Shown one piece after another: positions 29,740 through 38,858 of a stretch of DNA of 64,000 nucleotides. Below the pieces are notes generated by a model. That model was not told the DNA's origin and did not search any database. It saw nothing but the letters and a program-made list of their open reading frames with translations. The stretch is from Carboxylicivirga sediminis (lineage in GTDB: Bacteria; Bacteroidota; Bacteroidia; Bacteroidales; Marinilabiliaceae): assembly GCF_018156225.1 (NCBI RefSeq), contig NZ_JAGTAR010000002.1, positions 1 to 64,000 of the forward strand, given 5' to 3'. A program made the translations under genes and the position numbers. Position 1 is the stretch's first letter, and the number at the start of each line of letters is the position of its first letter.

Positions 29740-29816
29740 ATAACCTAAATCACAAAGACACAAAGATCACCTGGAATAAAATGTATTCTGTGTGCGCTTC
29801 GTGTCTTTGTGGTTAT
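29740..29816. repeat. long imperfect palindromic intergenic repeat, REP-like
   Basis: The 77-bp stretch between sufD and sufS is almost a full imperfect palindrome: a 15-nt arm CACAAAGACACAAAG (29751-29765) pairs with CTTCGTGTCTTTGTG (29797-29811) with one mismatch, extended by ATAAC/GTTAT, and an inner GAATA/TATTC pair caps it. Motifs of this type are widespread between genes in environmental bacteria. No second copy was seen in this window. Confidence 0.6.
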
Positions 29817-29834
29817 CAATAATAACTTCATCAA

Positions 29835-31055
29835 ATGGCTATTAATATTGAGCAAATAAGAGCTGACTTCCCTATATTACAGGAAACTGTGTATGGAAAA
29901 CCATTGGTATACCTGGATAATGCAGCCACCACTCACAAACCACAACAGGTTATTGACGCTGTTTCAGAAGTATACCTGAAATATAATAGTAACATCCACC
30001 GCGGGGTGCATCATTTAAGCAATGTATGCACACAAGCTCATGAAGAAGCTCGTATTAAAGTACAACAGTTTATCAATGCTCAGCACTCGCACGAAGTTAT
30101 TTTTACAAGAGGAACCACCGAATCCATCAACCTTCTGGCATCGTCATTTGCCGACACCTTTTTAAATGCCGGTGATGAGATCCTTGTGTCCCAATTAGAG
30201 CACCATTCCAATATTGTTCCCTGGCAATTACTCGAAAAGAAAAAGGGTGTTATTCTGAAATATATTCCCATTAACCAAGCTGGCGAATTGATTCTTGACA
30301 ATATTGATGAGCTGATTAATGACAGAACCAAACTGGTAGCGGTTGCTCATATCTCCAATGCACTTGGCACAGTTAATCCAATAAAAACCATAATTCAACA
30401 GGCCCACAGCAAAAACATCCCCGTGATGATTGATGGTGCACAGGCTGTTCAACATGTTAAAGTAGATGTGCAGGAGCTGGACTGCGATTTTTACGTATTC
30501 AGCGGCCATAAACTATATGCTCCTACCGGCATTGGTGTACTCTACGGAAAAGAGGAATGGCTGAATAAGCTCGAACCTTATCATGGAGGTGGTGAGATGA
30601 TTAAAACTGTCTCATTTGAAGGCACTACCTTTAATGAACTTCCGTTTAAATTTGAAGCAGGAACGCCCGATTTCAGTGGCTCAGTTGGTTTAGGCGCCGC
30701 TATTGACTATGTCAATAACATTGGTATTGATGTCATCGCACAATATGAACACGAATTACTAAGCTATGCCACTCAACAGCTATCGTCCATACCGAACATT
30801 CGTTTCTTTGGCACAGCAGCTGAAAAAGCAAGTGTCATATCATTCCTTATAGGAGAAATACATCCCTTCGACATTGGCACCATGCTCGATAGGATGGGCA
30901 TTGCAGTTCGTACCGGTCATCACTGTGCACAGCCACTCATGCAGTACTATAATATACCAGGCACCTTACGTGCATCATTTGCCATTTATAACACCAAAGA
31001 AGAAATAGATAAATTGACTGAAGCGACTGAACGTATAGCTCAGCTTTTTGGTTGA
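29835..31055 (+). CDS. sufS: cysteine desulfurase SufS
   Basis: The 406-residue PLP enzyme takes sulfur from cysteine and hands it to SufE. The PLP lysine is in FSGHKLYAPTGIG (Lys 226) and the active-site cysteine in RTGHHCAQPL (Cys 364), a class II desulfurase loop. N-terminus and length are standard for SufS. It lies after the palindromic element and 53 bp before sufE. Confidence 0.96.
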   Translation: MAINIEQIRADFPILQETVYGKPLVYLDNAATTHKPQQVIDAVSEVYLKYNSNIHRGVHHLSNVCTQAHEEARIKVQQFINAQHSHEVIFTRGTTESINLLASSFADTFLNAGDEILVSQLEHHSNIVPWQLLEKKKGVILKYIPINQAGELILDNIDELINDRTKLVAVAHISNALGTVNPIKTIIQQAHSKNIPVMIDGAQAVQHVKVDVQELDCDFYVFSGHKLYAPTGIGVLYGKEEWLNKLEPYHGGGEMIKTVSFEGTTFNELPFKFEAGTPDFSGSVGLGAAIDYVNNIGIDVIAQYEHELLSYATQQLSSIPNIRFFGTAAEKASVISFLIGEIHPFDIGTMLDRMGIAVRTGHHCAQPLMQYYNIPGTLRASFAIYNTKEEIDKLTEATERIAQLFG

Positions 31056-31108
31056 TTCGGTTTTAATTATCAATTTTGCCACACGAATAATTACAACGAA
31101 CAAACAAA

Positions 31109-31531
31109 ATGACTATAAACGAAATACAAGAGGAAATAATTGAGGAATTTGCTGCCTTTGATGAGTGGATGGATAAATACTCATACCTGATTGAAATTGG
31201 TAACGATTTGGAGGGTTTCAAGGATGAATGGCGCCTTGAACAGAATCTGATTGAAGGTTGTCAGTCAAAAGTGTGGGTACATGCCGAATTACAGGATGAT
31301 AAGATCATTTACTCAGCCGATAGTGATGCAATCATCACCAAAGGCATCATTGCATTGCTAATACGCGTACTGTCTGGCCGCACTCCGGATGAAATTCTTA
31401 ATTCAGAACTTAATTTTGTGGAAGAAATTGGTCTAAAAGATCACTTGTCGCCCACCCGCTCAAACGGCTTATTGGCCATGATGAAACAAATGCGCCTGTA
31501 CGCTGTTGCTTTTAAAGCAAAGCTGGGCTAA
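31109..31531 (+). CDS. sufE: Fe-S sulfur acceptor SufE
   Basis: The 140-residue protein takes the persulfide from SufS at the cysteine in LIEGCQSKVWV (Cys 51) and passes it to SufBCD. Sequence and length match SufE; the gene sits directly after sufS. A stem-loop follows in the 98-bp gap to the next gene. Confidence 0.94.
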   Translation: MTINEIQEEIIEEFAAFDEWMDKYSYLIEIGNDLEGFKDEWRLEQNLIEGCQSKVWVHAELQDDKIIYSADSDAIITKGIIALLIRVLSGRTPDEILNSELNFVEEIGLKDHLSPTRSNGLLAMMKQMRLYAVAFKAKLG

Positions 31532-31579
31532 AAAATGGAGTGAAAAGCAGAAGTCCGGCAAATAAGAAATAAGCATTCT

Positions 31580-31616
31580 GCAGATAACCTTCGGCCATAA
31601 GCTGGCTGCTATCTGC
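31580..31616 (+). other. intergenic stem-loop between sufE and the DUF59 gene
   Basis: GCAGATA pairs with TATCTGC, and inside GCCA pairs with TGGC. No T tract follows, so it is probably a processing or stability stem in the operon transcript rather than a terminator. Confidence 0.45.
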
Positions 31617-31629
31617 TAAAAATAAAAAT

Positions 31630-31947
31630 ATGGCAAACGAGTTTTTACAATTGGAGGGAGAAATTATCAAGGTCATCAAAACCATTTTTGACCCTGAAAT
31701 TCCTGTTAATATCTACGATTTGGGATTGATATACGAAATTGATGTTAATGATGAGGGCAAAGCACGTGTTGTAATGACCTTAACCTCACCAAACTGCCCG
31801 GTAGCTGAATCCCTTCCTGAAGAAGTACATGAAAAGGTAGCAGCCATTGATGGTATCACCAGTGTTGATCTTAATCTGACCTTTGATCCGCCCTGGACCA
31901 AAGACATGCTGTCTGAGGAAGCACTTTTAGAGCTTGGACTTTTATAA
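31630..31947 (+). CDS. DUF59 (MIP18-like) Fe-S assembly protein
   Basis: The 105-residue cytosolic protein has the DUF59 core: IFDPEIPVNIYDLGLIYEI, then MTLTSPNCPVAESLPEEV with the conserved cysteine, and FDPPWTKDMLSEEALLELG. DUF59 proteins (SufT, PaaD) help mature Fe-S proteins. As the last gene of the suf unit it is a SufT-type cluster-maturation factor by context. A strong terminator follows 22 bp later. Confidence 0.9.
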   Translation: MANEFLQLEGEIIKVIKTIFDPEIPVNIYDLGLIYEIDVNDEGKARVVMTLTSPNCPVAESLPEEVHEKVAAIDGITSVDLNLTFDPPWTKDMLSEEALLELGLL

Positions 31948-31968
31948 AAAACAATCAATCATACCATA

Positions 31969-31993
31969 AAGCTCTCGTTAAGGGAGCTTTTTT
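31969..31993 (+). terminator. intrinsic terminator of the suf operon
   Basis: AAGCTCTC pairs with GGGAGCTT (one G-T wobble) around a 5-nt loop followed by a T run, 22 bp after the DUF59 gene stop. Confidence 0.8.
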
Positions 31994-32005
31994 AATTCAT
32001 TACAC

Positions 32006-32458
32006 ATGGAAGGTCTCTATATTAACCTGGTTAGAAAACAACCACTCAATTACCTTCGATTAATTGCAGGGCTGGCCATGATTGGCGCCACCATCTACCT
32101 TGGTTTTTATTCTAACCAACAACGTTTCTCATTGCTTCATCTGTCAATATTTTTCATTGCCGGACTCTATTATGCTGTTTTAGGGGCCGGCATAAATCCG
32201 GTAAAGACATTTGGCAAAGCCTTTATTTTGGTGAACCAGAACTGCATTGCAGTTAAAAAATCGATCTTCTCAAAATCCATGGAAGCTCAATGGGACAGCA
32301 TCAATGAAATCCAGCTTAATATCACGGCGATTCGCATCAAACTTAATGATGGAGAGAGTTTTGAATTTGAATACCAGGTGTTAGATACAGATACTACACA
32401 CGAGCTAAAAACCCGCATAGCGTTAACTGCCAAAAGTAAAGGCATCACAGTCAATTAA
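32006..32458 (+). CDS. small membrane protein of unknown function
   Basis: The 150-residue protein has two membrane segments (about 18-33 and 43-62) and a C-terminal cytosolic domain of about 75 residues that looks like a short PH-type beta-sandwich (FEFEYQVLDTDTTHELKTRI). The family was not recognised. Its stop overlaps the start of queG by one base (TAATG), so the two are translationally coupled; a link to queuosine synthesis is not supported by any motif. It begins 13 bp after the suf terminator. Confidence 0.6.
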   Translation: MEGLYINLVRKQPLNYLRLIAGLAMIGATIYLGFYSNQQRFSLLHLSIFFIAGLYYAVLGAGINPVKTFGKAFILVNQNCIAVKKSIFSKSMEAQWDSINEIQLNITAIRIKLNDGESFEFEYQVLDTDTTHELKTRIALTAKSKGITVN

Positions 32459-33387
32459 TGGACATTATCAGTCAGGCATACCACAATCAGATTAAGGACA
32501 AGGCCCTGGAATTGGGCTTTTCAGATATTGGCTTCGCCCTGATTGAATCAATAACTGATGATGAAGAGCGACTACAGGAGTGGCTTAACAATGGCTACCA
32601 GGCCGGCATGAGCTATATGAGTAACCATTTTGAAAAACGAGTCAATCCTTCATTGTTGGTCGAAGGAGCTAAAAGCGTTATCTCCGTTATCATCAACTAC
32701 ACGCCAAAAACTTTACAAACCGACCCTACAGCGCCCAAACTAGCACGCTATGCCTATGGCAAAGACTATCATTTCGTTATAAAAGATAAGCTGAATGAGC
32801 TCTTTACTTTTATAAAAGAGCATGTTTACTCGTCGCTGGAAGGGCGTGTTTTTACCGACTCTGCACCAGTATTGGATCGCGCATGGGCTGCAAAGGCCGG
32901 TCTTGGATGGATTGGCAAAAACACTAATCTCATCCACAAAAAGCTGGGAAGCTACATATTGATTGGCGAACTGATAACAAACCTGCCAATACAAGGCAGT
33001 CAACCAGTCAAAGAAGCCTGTGGAGGCTGCCAACGCTGTATAGATGCCTGCCCGACCGGGGCACTGTTTGCCCCTTTTCAATTGGATGCCAATAAGTGTA
33101 TTTCTTACCTCACCATTGAGCATCGCGATGAGTTACCAGTAGAACTAAGAGGGCAATTTGAGAACTGGGCTTTTGGCTGCGACATCTGCCAGGAGGCTTG
33201 TCCGTGGAACTGGAAGGCTCGCCCAACCAAAGAGGAAGCCTTTGAGCCACACCCCGAACTACTTAAACTATCAAAAGACGAGTGGCATCAAATGGATGAA
33301 GACCGTTTCAGGGAATTATTTCGCAAATCAGCTGTAAAACGCACTAAATTCTCTGGTCTCCGGCGCAACCTGGATTTTCTGCAATAA
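32458..33387 (+). CDS. queG: epoxyqueuosine reductase
   Basis: The 309-residue cobalamin- and Fe-S-dependent enzyme makes queuosine in tRNA from epoxyqueuosine. The signature is two 4Fe-4S sites: CGGCQRCIDACPTGA and CDICQEACPWN; the N-terminal part (DSAPVLDRAWAAKAGLGWIGKN) is typical of QueG. It is a client for the SUF system encoded just upstream. A hairpin lies directly at its end. Confidence 0.95.
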   Translation: MDIISQAYHNQIKDKALELGFSDIGFALIESITDDEERLQEWLNNGYQAGMSYMSNHFEKRVNPSLLVEGAKSVISVIINYTPKTLQTDPTAPKLARYAYGKDYHFVIKDKLNELFTFIKEHVYSSLEGRVFTDSAPVLDRAWAAKAGLGWIGKNTNLIHKKLGSYILIGELITNLPIQGSQPVKEACGGCQRCIDACPTGALFAPFQLDANKCISYLTIEHRDELPVELRGQFENWAFGCDICQEACPWNWKARPTKEEAFEPHPELLKLSKDEWHQMDEDRFRELFRKSAVKRTKFSGLRRNLDFLQ

Positions 33388-33413
33388 AAAACCGGCACGT
33401 GGCCGGTCTTTCT
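33387..33413. terminator. hairpin terminator between queG and lpxA
   Basis: ACCGGC pairs with GCCGGT around a 5-nt loop, with A-rich bases before and T-rich bases after, so it can serve both convergent genes. Confidence 0.65.
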
Positions 33414-33430
33414 ATATATCTACAAGATGT

Positions 33431-34219
33431 TTATGCTTTATCAGGATAGTATCCTTTGATAATTCCACGCTGTGAATTACGTACGAAAAGAATAATTTCG
33501 TCACGCTCTTTTGACGCCGGCATTTCTGCCTCAATGCGCTCTATTGCATCAGAATTATTCAAGCCCATCTGGAACAGGTAGCGGTAAATATTCTGGATAT
33601 CTCTTATCTGCTCGTTGGTATATGATCGTCGACGCAAGCCAATTGAATTAACACCTGCGTATGAAATACGCTCACGACCAGCCTTAACATATGGAGGGAC
33701 ATCTTTTCCAATTAGTGTACCACCGGCTACCATTACGTGAGCGCCAATATGCACAAACTGGTGAATGGCCGAAGTACCGCCAATAATGGCAAAGTCATCT
33801 ATCACAACTTCTCCTGCTACCTGCACAGCATTGGCCAAAATTACATTATTACCAACAATCGCGTCATGTGCAATATGCGTATAGGCCATCAACAAACAGT
33901 TGCTACCAACCACTGTTTTACCTTTGGCTTTAGTGCCTCTGTTTACTGTCACACATTCTCTGATAGTAGTGTTATCACCAATTTCGGCAGTGGTTTCTTC
34001 TCCTGCAAATTTCAAATCCTGAGGAACCGCACCAATTACAGCACCCGGAAAAATTTTACAGTTCTTTCCAATTCTGGAACCTTCCATGATGGTCACATTT
34101 GACGCAATCGTTGTTCCCTCTTCGATAACGACATTCTTGTCGATGGAAACGAAAGGTTCAATAACAACATTGGGAGCAATCTTTGCCTCCGGATGGATAT
34201 ATGCCAATGGTTGTTTCAT
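33431..34219 (-). CDS. lpxA: acyl-ACP--UDP-N-acetylglucosamine O-acyltransferase
   Basis: The 262-residue protein is a left-handed parallel beta-helix acyltransferase, the first step of lipid A synthesis. The hexapeptide repeats (IAPNVVIEPFVSIDKNVVI) fill the chain and the catalytic His is in AYTHIAHDAIVGN. The C-terminal helical part (NEQIRDIQNIYRYLFQMG) is standard. It is the last of the operon HD, lpxD, lpxC-fabZ, lpxA. Confidence 0.95.
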   Translation of the reverse strand: MKQPLAYIHPEAKIAPNVVIEPFVSIDKNVVIEEGTTIASNVTIMEGSRIGKNCKIFPGAVIGAVPQDLKFAGEETTAEIGDNTTIRECVTVNRGTKAKGKTVVGSNCLLMAYTHIAHDAIVGNNVILANAVQVAGEVVIDDFAIIGGTSAIHQFVHIGAHVMVAGGTLIGKDVPPYVKAGRERISYAGVNSIGLRRRSYTNEQIRDIQNIYRYLFQMGLNNSDAIERIEAEMPASKERDEIILFVRNSQRGIIKGYYPDKA

Positions 34220-34282
34220 TTCTAAAGTTGTTTTAGTTCTTTATTCGTTCTGTTAACTTTAAACAGAACCCTTTTGGTGTAA

Positions 34283-35680
34283 TTACTTATTTTTTACTAC
34301 TTGCGCCATAAACTCACCTTCAGACACAACTGTATCGCCAACAAAAGCTGTTCCTTTCATGTTGGCCATACCTCTTCTAAACTCGGTGAGCAGCTCTAAC
34401 TTGAAAATGATAGTATCACCCGGCACCACTTTCTTACGCAACTTCACATTATCAATCTTCAGAAAATAAGTACTGTAAGCACCCGGGTCCTCAAGTTGAC
34501 TTAATATGAAGATACCTCCAGCCTGTGCCATAGCCTCTATTTGAAGAACAGCTGGCATTACAGGCTCGTCGGGGAAGTGCCCCACAAAAAATGGCTCATT
34601 CATGGTCACGTTCTTCACGCCAACAATTGAACGTTCTTTCAATTCAATAATCTTATCAATCAACAAAAACGGCGGGCGATGGGGCAACATCTTTTTAATA
34701 TCATTGATATCGCATACAGGCTCCTTACATGGATCATAATGCGGGACCTCGGGTTTAAGCGCTCGTTTCTTAATTTCTTTACGAATTAACTTGGCAAATT
34801 CAACATTAGCCATATGGCCTGGACGAGTTGCCATAATGCGACCTTTGATAGGCATACCACATAGCGCTAAATCGCCAATCACATCAAGTAATTTATGACG
34901 TGCCGGTTCATTAGGATACACCAACTCAAGGTTATTAAGTATTCCTGTTGGCTGCACTTCCACACGCGGTTGATTAAACAAATCAGCCAGTTTATCCAGC
35001 TCTTCCTGAGATATTTCCTTATCTATAATAATAATGGCATTATCTAAATCACCACCTTTTATCAGGTTATTTTTCAACAAGGGTTCCAGCTCATGTAAGA
35101 ACACAAATGTGCGACAGGCTGAAATCTCCTCTTCAAAATCATTGAGGCTATCCAATGTAGCATATTGATTGGAAAGCAGAAGAGACTTGTCAAATGATAT
35201 CTTAACATCGGCACTAAACTCATCATCGGGCAATGCCATTAGTTTAATACCGCGCTCCTTATCCTCAAACACCATTTTTTCCTTCACGACAAAATACTGG
35301 CGTTCTTCATCTTGTTCCTCAATACCTGCTTTATTGATCGCCTCAACAAAAAACTTCGAACTTCCGTCAAGAATTGGAGCCTCAGGTCCATCTACTTCAA
35401 TCAAACAGTTATCAATACGCATGGCTACCAAAGCGGCCAGACAGTGCTCAATGGTGCTTACCTTAGCTTCTCCTTTCTCCAAAACAGTTCCACGCTGGGT
35501 AAAACCAACATTATCAGCCAACGCATCTATCACTGGTTGCCCTTCTAAATCAATTCTTTTGAATTTATAACCGTGGTTAACCGGAGCAGGTGTCAAAGTG
35601 AGATTCACTTCTACTCCTGTATGTAAGCCAGTTCCTTTAAGGCTTACTGATGTTTTTATAGTTCTTTGCTTTTCAGTCAT
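34283..35680 (-). CDS. lpxC: bifunctional LpxC-FabZ (UDP-3-O-acyl-GlcNAc deacetylase / 3-hydroxyacyl-ACP dehydratase)
   Basis: The 465-residue fusion has an LpxC half (about 1-310) with the zinc motif STIEHCLAAL and HKLLDVIGDLAL, and a FabZ half (about 320-465) with LPHRPPFLLIDKI and HFPDEPVMPAVLQIEAMAQ. LpxC removes the acetyl group in lipid A synthesis; FabZ dehydrates hydroxyacyl-ACP for fatty acids. Joining the two, which compete for the same hydroxyacyl-ACP pool, is a known Bacteroidota trait. It begins 43 bp after lpxD. Confidence 0.96.
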   Translation of the reverse strand: MTEKQRTIKTSVSLKGTGLHTGVEVNLTLTPAPVNHGYKFKRIDLEGQPVIDALADNVGFTQRGTVLEKGEAKVSTIEHCLAALVAMRIDNCLIEVDGPEAPILDGSSKFFVEAINKAGIEEQDEERQYFVVKEKMVFEDKERGIKLMALPDDEFSADVKISFDKSLLLSNQYATLDSLNDFEEEISACRTFVFLHELEPLLKNNLIKGGDLDNAIIIIDKEISQEELDKLADLFNQPRVEVQPTGILNNLELVYPNEPARHKLLDVIGDLALCGMPIKGRIMATRPGHMANVEFAKLIRKEIKKRALKPEVPHYDPCKEPVCDINDIKKMLPHRPPFLLIDKIIELKERSIVGVKNVTMNEPFFVGHFPDEPVMPAVLQIEAMAQAGGIFILSQLEDPGAYSTYFLKIDNVKLRKKVVPGDTIIFKLELLTEFRRGMANMKGTAFVGDTVVSEGEFMAQVVKNK

Positions 35681-35723
35681 ATGCTTATCTTCTTCGACAA
35701 TAACGACGACGAATTATGAATGC

Positions 35724-36749
35724 TTATTCTTCTAATTTCTTTTTCAGTTCGTCCAACTGAGACTTCAACTGAGGCAATCGCTTAAATACAACATACGAGC
35801 GATTAAATTCTCCCATATCCATAGTTGGAGAACCAAACTGAATTGAGTTCTCTTTTTTAATTGACTTATTGATACCTGTTTGAGCACCAGCCTTGGTACC
35901 ATTAGCAATGGTTATGTGCCCTGCAATACCAACCTGTCCGCCAAACATGCAATCCTGCCCCACTTTTGTAGACCCTGCAACACCTGATTGTGCCGCAATA
36001 ACAGTGTTCTCCCCAATCTCTACATTGTGAGCAATCTGAATCAGGTTATCGAGCTTAACACCTTTTTGAACAACTGTAGAGCCCATTGTAGCCCTGTCAA
36101 TGGTGGTATTGGCTCCTATCTCCACATAGTCTTTTAATACTACATTACCAATCTGAGCCACTTTTTTATATTCATTATTGGCATTTGGTGCAAATCCAAA
36201 ACCATCACTTCCAATAACAGCTCCGGCATGAATGGTACATTGCTTACCAATAATACAGTTTTTATAAACCTTTACACCGGCATAGATGGTAGTGTTATCA
36301 TCTATTTTAACATTATCTCCAATATAGGTATGCGGATAAATCTTCACATTATCCCCGATACGCACGTTTTCGCCGATATAGGCAAAGGCTCCTACATACA
36401 CAAAGTCACCTAGTTTTGCGCTATCATCTACAAACGAAGGTTGTTCAATGCCTGTCTTTTGAGGTATACTCTGCTCATACATTTCCAATAACTGAGCTAA
36501 GGCTTCGTATGCATTAGGCACCCTTATAAGCGTAGCTTTAATTTCCTTTTCGGCTTCAAAGGAATCATTTACAATCACCACATCTGCCTTGGTGGTGTAT
36601 ATATATTGATTGTATTTAGGATTTGCTAAAAAAGTAAGCGTTTCAGGCTTCCCCTCCTCTATTTTAGACACATTCCTTACAATCGCTTCTTCGTTTCCTT
36701 CTACCTTACCGTTTAATAATTCGGCAATTTGACCGGCTGTAAATTTCAT
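35724..36749 (-). CDS. lpxD: UDP-3-O-(3-hydroxyacyl)glucosamine N-acyltransferase
   Basis: The 341-residue protein adds the second acyl chain in lipid A synthesis. The N-terminal globular domain ([21 protein letters not shown]) is followed by hexapeptide repeats and the catalytic His in [18 protein letters not shown]. Length fits LpxD. It is downstream of the HD gene by about 128 bp. Confidence 0.95.
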   Translation of the reverse strand: MKFTAGQIAELLNGKVEGNEEAIVRNVSKIEEGKPETLTFLANPKYNQYIYTTKADVVIVNDSFEAEKEIKATLIRVPNAYEALAQLLEMYEQSIPQKTGIEQPSFVDDSAKLGDFVYVGAFAYIGENVRIGDNVKIYPHTYIGDNVKIDDNTTIYAGVKVYKNCIIGKQCTIHAGAVIGSDGFGFAPNANNEYKKVAQIGNVVLKDYVEIGANTTIDRATMGSTVVQKGVKLDNLIQIAHNVEIGENTVIAAQSGVAGSTKVGQDCMFGGQVGIAGHITIANGTKAGAQTGINKSIKKENSIQFGSPTMDMGEFNRSYVVFKRLPQLKSQLDELKKKLEE

Positions 36750-36877
36750 TTATAACAAACATTTGTTTGACAGCACTTTATAATCACACCCACACCACTA
36801 AAAATTCATAGTAAAGCTAATTGATTAACAAGCTAAATGTCAAAAAATTTGGTGCAAATCTAGTAAATATATTTACT

Positions 36878-38134
36878 TTAGAAAAGCGTAACATTTCTTT
36901 GCAATTCGGACTCAATACATTTAGGATAACACACGTAATGTTTCCTAATGGTTTTACCAAGTACCGAAAGGTTAAGCATATCAGAGGCCTTAGAAATATC
37001 TTTTAGTTCATTGTTATTATATAATATCTCAATTTTATCGTCCTTTATGCTGTATGCATTATTCGTAATTGTATCGGTAAACACAAAATAGTTTGCCTGC
37101 TGTGTTGACTTTAGGTTAAACTTCTTTTGCGTCACGTCCTTTATAAACTGTATGCTTTCACCTTTAAAAGGTTTCTCACTAATTCTGATTCGCCATAGCT
37201 GCCGGTTAACAAACCCTTTTGCCAATGTCGACAATATAATATCCGGGTGCTGGGTCCATGATTTTATGGAGCACATAATATCATCATCATCGAGCAAAGC
37301 AAAATTATTTAACACCTCTTCATCGTTATTAAAATCCTCGATACTTGGCTTACGTTTCATAAAAAACAGCAGATGTGCAGGTGCAAACAACTCCTCTCCC
37401 TTAGCAATCAATTTTCTGGCCCTTTTAAGTAAATGTACCAGCATTTGTTCGGCCGCCAAAGCTGTTTTGTGCAAATAAACCTGCCAATACATTAGGCGTC
37501 TGGCTACCAGAAATTTCTCGATAGAATAAATCCCCTTCGATTCAATTACCAACTTATCATCCACCACATTGAGCATCTTAATAATGCGATCTGAGCCAAT
37601 CACTCCTTCCGAAACTCCTGAAAAGAAACTATCTCGTTTCAGGTAATCCAGCCGATCCATATCCAGTTGACTAGAAACCAATTGATGTAAGAACCGTTTA
37701 GGGTAAGTATCATTGAAAATATCAATAGCTGTTGATAAAACACCATCAAACTCCCCATTCAGTTTCTGCATAATAATCTGAGATATGGCTTCGTGCGACA
37801 CCTCTACCAAAGAATGCTCAAGCACATGACTAAATGGTCCATGCCCTATATCATGTAATAAAATAGCAGCATGAACAGCGGTTGACTCTTCATCTGAAAT
37901 TGCATTCTCCTTTGAAATTAAAGTCTCAACAGCAGAACTCATTAAGTGCATAGCACCCAGAGCATGCTGAAAACGGGTATGCATAGCACCTGGATATACC
38001 AGATGAGTCAGACCCAGCTGCTTAATGCGCCTTAACCGTTGAAAATAGGGATGTTCAGTAAGATCGTACAAAAGCTCATTGGGCACTTTTATAAAGCCAT
38101 GAACAGGATCGTTAATTATTTTCCTTTTATTCAC
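36878..38134 (-). CDS. HD-domain phosphohydrolase
   Basis: The 418-residue protein starts INDPVHGFIKVPNELLYDL and has the HD metal motif: TRFQHALGAMHL, LLHDIGHGPFSHVLEH, and the later LDYLKRDSFFSG. This is the dGTPase/HDc-like architecture found next to lipid A genes in Bacteroidota. The substrate, likely a nucleotide, is not established. It is the first gene of the lipid A unit and runs divergently from rimP. Confidence 0.88.
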   Translation of the reverse strand: MNKRKIINDPVHGFIKVPNELLYDLTEHPYFQRLRRIKQLGLTHLVYPGAMHTRFQHALGAMHLMSSAVETLISKENAISDEESTAVHAAILLHDIGHGPFSHVLEHSLVEVSHEAISQIIMQKLNGEFDGVLSTAIDIFNDTYPKRFLHQLVSSQLDMDRLDYLKRDSFFSGVSEGVIGSDRIIKMLNVVDDKLVIESKGIYSIEKFLVARRLMYWQVYLHKTALAAEQMLVHLLKRARKLIAKGEELFAPAHLLFFMKRKPSIEDFNNDEEVLNNFALLDDDDIMCSIKSWTQHPDIILSTLAKGFVNRQLWRIRISEKPFKGESIQFIKDVTQKKFNLKSTQQANYFVFTDTITNNAYSIKDDKIEILYNNNELKDISKASDMLNLSVLGKTIRKHYVCYPKCIESELQRNVTLF

Positions 38135-38282
38135 ACATTATGCTAATTGATTGGTTGGCAATATACAAAAAACGCTTCAGTTACTAACATAATCACCAAC
38201 TTCATAAACACATAGCAACTTCTCAATTTAATCTGTACGATGGGTATACACTAATAACTGCGTAATATAAAGAAGTATGTCA

Positions 38283-38314
38283 TTTGGATAAGTGTGCTGA
38301 TATTATTATCTTTG
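38283..38314 (+). promoter_or_regulatory. promoter of the rimP-nusA-infB operon
   Basis: TTTG (38283-38286) is followed after 20 bp by TATCTTTG (38307-38314), an excellent match to the Bacteroidota TTTG-N19-TAnnTTTG promoter. Confidence 0.75.
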
Positions 38315-38339
38315 CGCTTGATTTACCGAGTGGAAGACT

Positions 38340-38367
38340 TAGGGGACAAAATAGTCCCCTATTTTAT
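38340..38367 (+). promoter_or_regulatory. 5' leader hairpin of rimP mRNA
   Basis: TAGGGGAC pairs with GTCCCCTA (8 bp, 6-nt loop), followed by TTTTATT and then the rimP start about 18 nt on. It lies about 20 nt into the predicted transcript and looks like a terminator or an element that hides the ribosome site. Confidence 0.6.
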
Positions 38368-38379
38368 TAGACAAAAGGC

Positions 38380-38844
38380 ATGATAACAGAAGCTACAATC
38401 GAAGGTATCATCACTGATAAGTTAGCAGCAGACGAAATGTTTCTGGTGGAGTTGGCAGTTAAACCCGGCAATAAAATTATTGTCATGATTGATAATGACA
38501 ACGGGGTGCCAATTAGTTACTGCATTGAACTGAGCAAGTTTATTGAAGCAGGACTTAACCGTGACGAAGAAGATTTTGAACTGGAGGTAGCATCAGCCGG
38601 CATTGGTCAGCCGTTCAAGGTGAAACGCCAATATATGAAAAACATTGGACGTGAAGTAGAAGTACTCACCTCAGCAGGCATAAAATTCACCGGCAAGCTC
38701 ATTGCGGTTGAGGAAGAAGGCTTTACAGTTGAAGTAGAAGAGAAAGTGAAGATAGAAGGCAAGAAGCGTAAAGAATTGCAGGTAAAAACGGTAAATTGTA
38801 ATTTTGACGAAGTAAAACAGGTAAAAGACATTATATCTTTTTAA
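38380..38844 (+). CDS. rimP: ribosome maturation factor RimP
   Basis: The 154-residue protein helps assemble the 30S subunit. N-terminal alpha/beta domain (LVELAVKPGNKIIVMIDND) and the C-terminal Sm-like barrel (GREVEVLTSAGIKFTGKLI) identify it; the tract FELEVASAGIGQPFKVKRQY is typical of the family. It is first in rimP-nusA-infB, 14 bp before nusA. Confidence 0.92.
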   Translation: MITEATIEGIITDKLAADEMFLVELAVKPGNKIIVMIDNDNGVPISYCIELSKFIEAGLNRDEEDFELEVASAGIGQPFKVKRQYMKNIGREVEVLTSAGIKFTGKLIAVEEEGFTVEVEEKVKIEGKKRKELQVKTVNCNFDEVKQVKDIISF

Positions 38845-38858
38845 ATATTCCTTAGGGT

